DNA from: a bacterium | Lineage (GTDB): Bacteria; Krumholzibacteriota; Krumholzibacteriia; LZORAL124-64-63 | DNA: 64,000 nucleotides | Assembly: GCA_016719645.1 (NCBI GenBank) | Contig: JADJYS010000009.1 | Span: 1 to 64,000, forward strand | Direction of reading: 5' to 3' | Shown here: in pieces, positions 57,810-64,000 of the stretch | Numbering within the stretch: the stretch's first letter is position 1 | How the letters are laid out: each line of letters starts with the position of its first letter | Position numbers and translations under genes: made by a program | The notes under the pieces: model-generated | Seen by the model: the letters and a program-made list of their open reading frames with translations, nothing else | What the model was told of the DNA's origin: nothing | The model's database searches: none

Positions 57810-58571
57810 TCATGTGGGGGGGAGCTTGTCCAACAGGCGCAGGATGCCGTCGAGGATGGTCAGGGGGTGCGGCGGGCAGCCGGGCACGTGGAGATCCACC
57901 GGCACCACGGCGGCGGCGCCGTCGAGCGTCTCGGGGTGGCCGAGGTAGGGGCCGCCCGAGATGGCGCAGGCGCCGACCGCGATCACCAGGCGGGGCGTCG
58001 GCACGGCCTCCCAGGTCTTGCGCAGGGCGGTTTCCATGTTGCGGGTCACCGGGCCGGTGATCAGCAGGCCGTCGGCGTGGCGGGGCGAGGCGACGAACTG
58101 GACGCCGAAGCGCGCCAGATCGAAGACGATCGTGCTCAGCACGTTGACGTCCGCCTCGCAGCCGTTGCAGCCGCCGGCGCTGACCTGGCGCAGCTGGAGC
58201 GAGCGGCCGAACACGCGCAGCGCGGCGTCGTCGAGCGCGCGCGCCAGGCGCAGCTCGTCGCCGACGATCAGGTCGCCGCGCTCGCGGGTCGCCATCCGGT
58301 GGTCCCGGCTGTAGGAGATCGCCCCGGCCGGGCAGGCGGCGGCGCACTCGGGGCAGAAGAGGCAGCGGCCGAGGTCGATGCGCGGCGGGGTGCCGCCGGC
58401 CAGGATCGCCCCGGTGGGGCAGACATCGGCGCAGGCCCGGCAGCCGTCCACGCAGAGGTCGGGCGCGATGACGGGGCGGCAACGCCAGCGGTCCGGCAGT
58501 TCGGGCACGACCGCCGGGTAGGCGAGCGTGCGGTGCTTCTGGCGCAGCCTGGCGACGAGTGCTCTGATCAT
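57810..58571 (-). CDS. Ehr-type complex: fused ferredoxin and NuoB/HyfI-like small subunit
   Basis: 253 residues from ATG 58571. N-terminal half: two [4Fe-4S] ferredoxin motifs, CVDGCRACADVCP and CLFCPECAAACP (HyfH/NuoI-like). C-terminal half: NuoB/HyfI-like with GGCNGCEADVN, LLITGPVTRNMETAL, VIAVGACAISGG and HVPGCPPHPLTI, which keep the four Cys of the proximal N2-type cluster. Separate subunits in formate hydrogenlyase are joined here. It would relay electrons to the large subunit interface. It overlaps the large-subunit gene by 4 bp and is the last gene of the operon. Iron-sulfur ligands are all present. Confidence 0.9.
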   Translation of the reverse strand: MIRALVARLRQKHRTLAYPAVVPELPDRWRCRPVIAPDLCVDGCRACADVCPTGAILAGGTPPRIDLGRCLFCPECAAACPAGAISYSRDHRMATRERGDLIVGDELRLARALDDAALRVFGRSLQLRQVSAGGCNGCEADVNVLSTIVFDLARFGVQFVASPRHADGLLITGPVTRNMETALRKTWEAVPTPRLVIAVGACAISGGPYLGHPETLDGAAAVVPVDLHVPGCPPHPLTILDGILRLLDKLPPT

Positions 58572-60025
58572 AGGTCGTGCCCGCAGTAGGAAAGGTTGAA
58601 GCTCTTGTTGCAGAGCGGGAAGTCGGAGATCTCCTGGCCGCGCATCGCGAGGGCCAGGGCGGTCCAGTTGTGGCACGACGGGTCGACGATCCGGTAGGCC
58701 GCGAAGCGGCCCCGGTCGTCGGTCACCGCCGCGTGGCAGATCTCCCCGCGCCAGCCCTCGACCAGCGCGACCGCCAGCGAGTCCGGGGCGAGCGCGCCCG
58801 TCGGGGCCCGCAGCGGCCCCTCCGGCAGCGCCCCGATCAGCGCGTCGACGAACTCCGCCGACCTCTGGATCTCCAGCGCGCGCACGTTCGCCCGGGCCAG
58901 CACGTCCCCGGTCGGCCAGGTCGAGACCGGGATCTGCCGGAAGCGGTAGATCCCGCACGGCTGCTCGTAGCGCACGTCGCGCTCCAGGCCGCAGGCGCGC
59001 GCCGGCGGTCCCACCAGCCCCAGCTCCGCGCACGCCGCGGGCGTGACGATTCCCGTCTCCTCGAACCGCGACAGCACGGTGGCGGTCTCCCAGAGCAGGC
59101 CGGTCGCCGCGGTCACGTCGCGCAGGGTGTCGGCCAGGCGGGCCTTCATGTCGTCGGCCCGGGCGGGGTCGAGGTCGAAGAGCACGCCGCCGGGGCGGAC
59201 CAGGCCGCGGCCGAAGCGGCTGCCGCAGAGCGTCGCGGTCAGGTTCAGGAAGTCGCCGCGCAGGCGCCCGCAGAAGGCGGCGGTCGGCAAAAAACCGATG
59301 TCGCCGGCGAGCGCGCCGAGGTCGCCGGTGTGGTTGGCCAGGCGCTCCAGTTCCAGCGCGACGCCGCGCAGGGCGTCGGCCCGCGGCGGCGCGGGGAGGC
59401 CGGCCAGCGCCTCGATCACCAGCGCGCCGGCGGACGCGTGGCCGATGCTGGTGTCTCCCGCCAGCGTCTCCAGGTAGGGCATGGTGCGCCGGTCCGGGCC
59501 GCCGACCAGGCCCCGCTCCACGCCGCGGTGCTGGTAGCCGAGCGAGATCTCGAGGTGCAGCACGCGCTCGCCGTGGCACTGGAAGCGGAAGTGGCCGGGC
59601 TCGATGATGCCGGCGTGCACCGGCCCCACGGCGACCTCGTGGATCTCCGGCCCTTCGACGCGGTAGAAGTCGGCCGTGCCGACGTCGCCGCGCGGGAAGC
59701 GCACCGGCTTGAGCCAAGGGTGTCCCTCGGGCGTCACGCCGCAGCTCTCGTGGATCTCCCGCTCGAACCAGTGCGCCTGCGGGCAGTCCGGCGTCAGGGC
59801 CGGGTAGGCGTCGCCCACGCGCGCCGACACGGCGGCCAGGCCGCTCGTCTCGCCCGAGGAGAGCAGCGCCAGCAGCAGCGTCCCGTCGCCGGCGGGCCGG
59901 CCGAAGAACGCGCAGAGGCGGCCGCCGCGGCCGACCGCCGCGACGATCTCCTCCCGGAAGCGCTCGACCGGGAGCTGCGGCACCTCGCGCAGGGAGATCC
60001 GTCCGCCGTTGGCGATCGGCATCAT
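58568..60025 (-). CDS. Ehr-type complex: HyfG-like large subunit lacking the NiFe-ligating cysteines
   Basis: 485 residues from ATG 60025 (ATG 60022 possible). NuoC-like N-terminus (about 1-115) fused to a NuoD/[NiFe]-like domain (about 120-485), the HycE/HyfG arrangement. Group 4 hydrogenases carry ERICGxCxxxH and a C-terminal DxCxxC. Here the first site reads ETLAGDTSIGH (186-196) and the end reads LCNKSFNLSYCGHDL. Both N-terminal Cys are replaced (Ala, Thr/Asp) and the C-terminal pair is reduced to one. NiFe binding is therefore not expected. LEISLGYQHRGVERGL and ELERLANHTGDLGALAGD keep the fold. It matches energy-converting hydrogenase-related (Ehr) complexes, whose substrate is unknown. 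Confidence 0.9.
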   Translation of the reverse strand: MMPIANGGRISLREVPQLPVERFREEIVAAVGRGGRLCAFFGRPAGDGTLLLALLSSGETSGLAAVSARVGDAYPALTPDCPQAHWFEREIHESCGVTPEGHPWLKPVRFPRGDVGTADFYRVEGPEIHEVAVGPVHAGIIEPGHFRFQCHGERVLHLEISLGYQHRGVERGLVGGPDRRTMPYLETLAGDTSIGHASAGALVIEALAGLPAPPRADALRGVALELERLANHTGDLGALAGDIGFLPTAAFCGRLRGDFLNLTATLCGSRFGRGLVRPGGVLFDLDPARADDMKARLADTLRDVTAATGLLWETATVLSRFEETGIVTPAACAELGLVGPPARACGLERDVRYEQPCGIYRFRQIPVSTWPTGDVLARANVRALEIQRSAEFVDALIGALPEGPLRAPTGALAPDSLAVALVEGWRGEICHAAVTDDRGRFAAYRIVDPSCHNWTALALAMRGQEISDFPLCNKSFNLSYCGHDL

Positions 60026-60027
60026 GT

Positions 60028-60061
60028 CGGCACCCCCATCATGACGGCACCCCCATCATAA
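60028..60061 (-). repeat. 17-bp tandem duplication in the junction between the HyfF-like and HyfG-like genes
   Basis: CGGCACCCCCATCAT occurs at 60028-60042 and 60045-60059 as part of two adjacent 17-bp units. On the coding strand each copy holds a GGGGGTG ribosome-site-like run and an ATGATG, so the duplicated element is a ribosome binding site between the stop at 60056 and the start at 60025. Confidence 0.75.
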
Positions 60062-61519
60062 CGGCACACCTAAGGCGCGGGCGGCCAGGCGCAGCGTCGT
60101 CTCCAGCGGCGGCGGGATGAAGAGGCCGAGCAGCAGCGCCAGCGCCGCCAGCACGGCGGGGGGCGCCACGGCCAGGAACGACTCCGCGGGGTGCTTCGTC
60201 GCCGCTTCGCCGTGCGACATCGCCAGCATCGTGCGCGACATGCCGGCGAAGATCACCGCGAGCAGCAGGAGCATCGCGCCCGCCACGACCGGCCGGCCCT
60301 GCTCCAGCGCCGCGCGGACGAGCGTGAACTCGCTCAGGAAGGTGCCGAAGGGCGGCGAGCCCGCGATGGCGAACAAGCCGGCGGTCCAGAGGATCCCGGA
60401 AGCCGGCAGCCCGCGCAGGAGGCCCCGCACGCCGCCGGCCGCCTTGGTCTGGTAGGCGGCCAGGATGTTCCCGGCGACGAGGAACAGCATGCCCTTGGTG
60501 AGCGAGTGGCTGACGGCGTGGAGCAGCGCGCCGTAGTTGCCGAGCCCGCCGAGCCCGACGCCGACGGCGAGGAGGCCCATGTGCTCGACGCTCGAGTAGG
60601 CGAGCAGCCGCTTGAAGTCGGGCTGGCGCACCAGGAACACGGCCGCCGTCGCCATCGAGAACAGGCCGAAGCCGAGCAGCAGGTCGCGCGCGAACTCGCC
60701 CTGCCCGGCCGCCAGGCAGACCTGCAGCACGCGCAGGATGGCCAGGAAGGCGCAGTTCAGCAGCGCGCCCGACAGCAGCGCGGAGACGACCGACGGGGCC
60801 TCGCTGTGGGCGTCCGGCAGCCAACTGTGCAGCGGCGCGAGGCCCATCTTGGTGCCGTAGCCGACGAGCAGGCAGATGAACGCGGCGCGCAGCCACGGCA
60901 CGTCGGCCGCCGGCGCCCGGCGCAGCAGGTCGTCGAGCACGAGCGACGACGACGACGAGGTCTCCCGCAGCGCGACCGAGAGGAAGAAGCTCCCCAGCAG
61001 CGCCACCGCGATGCCGAGCGAGCAGAGGACCAGGTACTTCCAGGTCGCCTCCAGCGAGCGCCGGTGGCGGTGGAAGTGGATGAGCGGCGCGCTCGCCAGG
61101 GTCGTCGCCTCCACGCCCGCCCAGAGCAGGCCGAGGTGGCGGCTCGTGATCACCAGCGTCATCGCGGACAGGAACAGCAGCAGGCAGCCGGTGAACACGG
61201 CCTCGGGGATGTTCCGGAACAGGAAGTCCTCCCCGCGGTCGCCGGCGGCCCGGCCCTTCTCGCGGGCGAGGTAGCCGACGGCGTACACGGCGGCGACCAG
61301 GAACAGCAGGCTGGTGATGCCGAGGAAGAGCCGACCCAGGTCGTCCAGCGCCAGCCAGTCGTACAGGGTGGGCGCGGGCGAGCCGCGCCAGGCGGCGGCG
61401 GCGAGCGCCGCGTGGGCCGCGGCCGCGGCGACGAGCAGCGCGCGCCGGGCGCGGTTGTTCCGCAGCCCGAAGCAGAGCGCGCCGGCGAGCGCGGGGACGA
61501 TGATGAGGGCGCCGATCAC
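60056..61519 (-). CDS. Ehr-type complex: HyfF-like (NuoL/M/N-family) membrane subunit
   Basis: 487 residues from GTG 61519. About 13-14 membrane helices of the antiporter-like proton-channel family: TM5 Glu in WAGVEATTLASAP, the conserved Lys region LLVGYGTKMGLAPLHSWLPDAHSEAPSVVSAL, SSVEHMGLLAVGVGLGG and HAVSHSLTKGMLFLVAGN. Proton-translocating Lys and Glu are intact, so ion pumping is expected even though the large subunit lacks a NiFe site. Gene order and fused subunits parallel hyf. Confidence 0.92.
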   Translation of the reverse strand: MIGALIIVPALAGALCFGLRNNRARRALLVAAAAAHAALAAAAWRGSPAPTLYDWLALDDLGRLFLGITSLLFLVAAVYAVGYLAREKGRAAGDRGEDFLFRNIPEAVFTGCLLLFLSAMTLVITSRHLGLLWAGVEATTLASAPLIHFHRHRRSLEATWKYLVLCSLGIAVALLGSFFLSVALRETSSSSSLVLDDLLRRAPAADVPWLRAAFICLLVGYGTKMGLAPLHSWLPDAHSEAPSVVSALLSGALLNCAFLAILRVLQVCLAAGQGEFARDLLLGFGLFSMATAAVFLVRQPDFKRLLAYSSVEHMGLLAVGVGLGGLGNYGALLHAVSHSLTKGMLFLVAGNILAAYQTKAAGGVRGLLRGLPASGILWTAGLFAIAGSPPFGTFLSEFTLVRAALEQGRPVVAGAMLLLLAVIFAGMSRTMLAMSHGEAATKHPAESFLAVAPPAVLAALALLLGLFIPPPLETTLRLAARALGVPL

Positions 61520-61526
61520 GAGGCCG

Positions 61527-62186
61527 TCACTCCTTCTCCCAGTCGTTGAGCAGGGTCATGCGTCCCGTGTCGATGTGGTCGAGCTCGCGGCCCATGTGGA
61601 AGATGACGATGCCCATGACGAACACGGCGGCGAAGACGTCGAGCAGGATGCCCAGCTCGACCAGCAGCGGCTGGTGGCTGGCGATCCCGACGCCGAACAC
61701 GTAGATGCCGTTCTCCAGCACGAGGTAGCCGAGCACCTGCGTGATCGCCTGGCGCCGGCTCGCGATGACGAACATCCCGGCCAGGATGTTGAACAGGGCC
61801 GCGGGCAGCACGAGCGGGGTCCCCTCCCCGGGCGGCAGCGGCAGCCGGCTGCTCAGCAGGAACGCGACGGCGAGCAGCAGCACGCCCGCCAGCAGGGAGG
61901 CGTTGTAGCCGAGGCGCGGGTCGAGCTCCCGCCGCAGCGAGCCGCCGCGGACGGCCCGGTCCATCAGCCACGGGAAACCGATCCCCTTGATCAGCACCGT
62001 CGCCACCGCCAGCCCCGCGGCGCGCAGCGTGATGCCGGCATCCCCGGCCAGGAGCAGCGGCAGCGGGCTGAGCAGGACACCCTGCAGCGCCACCATGCGG
62101 ATGGTCGTGCCCAGCCGGCTCGCGCCGAGGAGCACCAGGCTCGTCAGCGTGATCAGCACCAGGTCCGCGTCGATCCAGCTGTTCAT
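61527..62186 (-). CDS. Ehr-type complex: HyfE-like membrane subunit
   Basis: 219 residues from ATG 62186, overlapping the upstream HyfC-like gene by ATGA. Seven or so helices; the C-terminal part resembles NuoK (FNILAGMFVIASRRQAITQVLGYLVLENGIYVFGVGI with the buried Glu, and ELGILLDVFAAVFVMGIVIFHMGREL). HyfE/HycC-linked subunits combine a NuoK-like end with extra N-terminal helices. The GYLVLENG Glu is the likely proton-path residue. Confidence 0.9.
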   Translation of the reverse strand: MNSWIDADLVLITLTSLVLLGASRLGTTIRMVALQGVLLSPLPLLLAGDAGITLRAAGLAVATVLIKGIGFPWLMDRAVRGGSLRRELDPRLGYNASLLAGVLLLAVAFLLSSRLPLPPGEGTPLVLPAALFNILAGMFVIASRRQAITQVLGYLVLENGIYVFGVGIASHQPLLVELGILLDVFAAVFVMGIVIFHMGRELDHIDTGRMTLLNDWEKE

Positions 62187-63088
62187 TTCAGTCCGATGAA
62201 GAGCGCCAGGAGCGACAGCACGCCCGCTCCCAGCAGCAGTTGGGGCACCCGGGTCAGCCGCAGCCGCGCCAGGCACGACTCCACGACGCCCACGACCACG
62301 CAGAGCGCGAGCATGCCCGCCACCGAGGCCGCGAACGCCCACCCGTGCGCCAGGCTGCGCACGGGCAGCGCGATGCCCACGACGAGCGAGCCGAGGACCC
62401 ACAGCTTCAGCGCGGCCGCGTACTGGATCAGGGCGAGGTCGGGGCCGCCGTGGTCGAGGACCATGACCTCGTGGATCATCGTCAGCTCGAGGTGCGTGTT
62501 GGGGTCGTCCACCGGGATGCGCGCGTTCTCGGCCAGGAAGACGACCAGCAGCGACACGCAGACCAGCGCCAGCGGCGCCGCGGCGCCGCTCCAGGTCGCG
62601 AACGAGGTGGTCCCGAGCATGCCCGACAGCGAGAGCCCGCCGGTCTTCCAGGCGACGGCCGTCAGCCCGAGCAGGAACGCCGGCTCCGCCAGCGCGGCGA
62701 ACTGCGCCTCGCGGCTGGCCCCCATCCCCTCGAAGCTCGAGCCGGTGTCGAGCGCGGCCAGCATCGTCGCGAAGCGGGCGACCCCGAGCAGGCCGGCGAA
62801 GAACAGGAAGTCGCCCGCGAAGGCCAGCGGCGCGCTGACGCCCCCGAACGGGGCCAGCGCCGCCGCCACGAGCATGGCCGCGAGCCCGACGACCGGCCCG
62901 GCCCGGAACAGCCAGGTCGTCGTCGTGCTGTAGACCGCGCCCTTGCGCAGGAGCTTGGCCAGGTCGAAGTAGGGCTGCAGCAGCGGCGGGCCGCGGCGGC
63001 CGGCGAAGAACGACTTCGTCCGGTTGATCACCCCGGGCAGCAGGGGCGCCAGGACCAGCGCGGCCAGGAGTCCGGCGTAGCCGCTCAC
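62183..63088 (-). CDS. Ehr-type complex: HyfC-like (NuoH-like) membrane anchor subunit
   Basis: 301 residues from GTG 63088. Eight helices with the HyfC/NuoH signatures: RGPPLLQPYFDLAKLLRKG, AALDTGSSFEGMGASREAQFAALAEP and AENARIPVDDPNTHLELTMIHEVMVLDHGG (acidic E-channel loop). This subunit links the hydrophilic arm to the antiporter-like subunits. It overlaps both neighbours by 4 bp. Confidence 0.93.
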   Translation of the reverse strand: MSGYAGLLAALVLAPLLPGVINRTKSFFAGRRGPPLLQPYFDLAKLLRKGAVYSTTTTWLFRAGPVVGLAAMLVAAALAPFGGVSAPLAFAGDFLFFAGLLGVARFATMLAALDTGSSFEGMGASREAQFAALAEPAFLLGLTAVAWKTGGLSLSGMLGTTSFATWSGAAAPLALVCVSLLVVFLAENARIPVDDPNTHLELTMIHEVMVLDHGGPDLALIQYAAALKLWVLGSLVVGIALPVRSLAHGWAFAASVAGMLALCVVVGVVESCLARLRLTRVPQLLLGAGVLSLLALFIGLK

Positions 63089-64000
63089 GACAGCCTCCAG
63101 AGCAGCAGGACCACCAGCGTCAGCGCGATGGAGATGACGTAGAGGTGCAGCCGGCCGTGCTGCAGGCGGTGCATGGCGTGCAGCGCGCCGGACACGAGGT
63201 CGAAGAGCGGGCGCAGCGCGGCCTCGCGGACGACGTCCGGCGTCCGGGTCGCGAAAGCGGCGGCTGCGGGGAAGAGGCCGCGCGGCGCGTCCCAGGTCAG
63301 GCGCGTCCGCAGCACGGGGCCGAACAGGGCGGTCAGCGGCTGCGCGAACGACGAGGCCGTGTACTGCATCCGCGGCGCGGGGTGCGCGTAGCCGCAGTCC
63401 CAGGTCGCGGCCGCGCCCACCGTCCGCCCCGCCAGCAGCGACCGGCGCAGGCCCGCGATCAGGGCGACGAGCGCCAGGAAGATGGTCGAGCCGAGCACCA
63501 CGACCGCGAGGGGCGCCGTCGCGGCGTCGAGCTCCCGGCGCGCCGGCAGGCCGCCGATCTGCTCCACCACCGGCGCCAGGGCGGGCAGCAGCACCGGCGT
63601 CGAGAGGCCGAGGGCCAGCAGCGCCGGCGCCAGGATCGCCATCGGCGCCCGCATGGCCGCGCCCGGGTCGTGCGCGACGCGCACGCCGTCGTCGCGCGCG
63701 ACGCCGAGGAAGGCGCCGCCGAACGCGCGCACGAAGACGGCGGCCGCCAGGCCGCTCATCAGCGCCAGGGCGACCATGGCGGCCAGGCTGTGCAGCCCGG
63801 CGTGCTGGACGGCGCCGTACAGGATCAAGAACTCGCTGAAGAAGCCGCTCAGCGGCGGCAGCCCGGCGATCGCGGCCGCGCCGACCAGGAAGGTCGCCGA
63901 GGTCAGCGGCATGCGGCGCGCCAGGCCGCCGAGCCGGTCCAGGTCCCGGGTGCCGGTCGCGTGCAGCACCGCGCCCGCGCCCAGGAACAGCAGGCCCTTG
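63085..64000 (-). CDS. Ehr-type complex: HyfB-like (NuoL-family) subunit, 5' part outside window
   Basis: The frame is open from the window edge to the stop at 63085 (305 codons), so only the C-terminal half is present; relatives are about 650 residues. It begins inside the conserved KGLLFLGAGAVLHATGTRDLD segment, then MPLTSATFLVGAAAIAGLPPLSGFFSEFLIL. The last third is HyfB-like, with CGYAHPAPRMQYTASSFAQPL typical of the hydrogenase-4 branch and a final helix (VISIALTLVVLLLW). It is the most upstream gene seen, and the operon promoter lies beyond 64000. Confidence 0.9.
   Translation of the reverse strand, partial: KGLLFLGAGAVLHATGTRDLDRLGGLARRMPLTSATFLVGAAAIAGLPPLSGFFSEFLILYGAVQHAGLHSLAAMVALALMSGLAAAVFVRAFGGAFLGVARDDGVRVAHDPGAAMRAPMAILAPALLALGLSTPVLLPALAPVVEQIGGLPARRELDAATAPLAVVVLGSTIFLALVALIAGLRRSLLAGRTVGAAATWDCGYAHPAPRMQYTASSFAQPLTALFGPVLRTRLTWDAPRGLFPAAAAFATRTPDVVREAALRPLFDLVSGALHAMHRLQHGRLHLYVISIALTLVVLLLWRLS

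Noticed and set aside
57810..60025. Functional formate hydrogenlyase or group 4 [NiFe]-hydrogenase
   Set aside because: NiFe-ligating Cys pairs are missing in the large subunit and no formate dehydrogenase or maturation genes are in the window.
1..64000. CRISPR arrays, tRNA genes, insertion sequences or prophage
   Set aside because: No regularly spaced direct repeats, tRNA cloverleaf signatures, transposase frames or phage structural genes were seen on reading both strands.

Overview
The window is about 70% GC, densely coded on both strands, and comes from a diderm bacterium with a large secretome. Eight secreted proteins end in the same FlgD-like Ig module (PNPFNP... DLRGR... WDGRDxxGR... 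then R/K-x-L-x-LVR), an architecture typical of FCB-group and Eisenbacteria/Krumholzibacteria-like lineages. Lipoproteins, an outer-membrane-barrel-like protein and PPC, CotH, lamin-tail and GEVED domains point the same way. The lineage is inferred from protein style; there is no rRNA gene here to confirm it.

Layout. 1-5 kb: the N-terminal part of a DUF4143 ATPase, a frameshifted secreted metallopeptidase, a low-GC HicAB toxin-antitoxin island and a broken SagB-type oxidoreductase. 5-17 kb: a potassium locus with a c-di-AMP (ydaO) riboswitch, a KimA-like K+ transporter, a HydE-like radical SAM gene, a 26-aa membrane peptide and kdpFABCDE. The kimA and kdp leaders carry the same four-half-site array (starts spaced 11-21-11 bp), which probably puts both under KdpE. 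17-28 kb: a serine hydrolase remnant, lipoproteins, a coiled-coil membrane protein, a GT-C glycosyltransferase, a Fic protein without its catalytic His, a secreted FG-GAP protein, an M64 peptidase, a 130-bp poly-G-rich tract and a membrane protein/XRE regulator pair. 28-42 kb: lipoprotein, beta-helix, PPC, CotH/lamin-tail and triple-repeat secreted proteins, Tag glycosylase, TerC and a sulfatase-like enzyme with Thr at the nucleophile position. 42-46 kb: an operon of AcpS, AMP-forming acyl/acetyl-CoA ligase, a private acyl carrier protein, a Kbl-type alpha-oxoamine synthase and a small unknown. 46-57 kb: an AbiEii-like toxin pair with a leaderless promoter, CapA-like and GEVED secreted proteins, two RRM proteins, a PflX-like radical SAM enzyme, secreted endonuclease I, a DUF2330 protein and a barrel protein. 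57.8-64 kb: six genes of a complex I/hydrogenase-4-like membrane complex (the last runs off the window). Its large subunit has lost both NiFe-ligating cysteine pairs, so it resembles the energy-converting hydrogenase-related (Ehr) group.

The best leads are the doubly controlled K+ regulon (riboswitch plus shared operator array), the ligase-ACP-alpha-oxoamine synthase module, and the cysteine-less hydrogenase-like complex. Several genes have frameshifts, in-frame stops or missing start codons, so either gene decay or residual assembly error affects this contig, and each such call should be read with that in mind.
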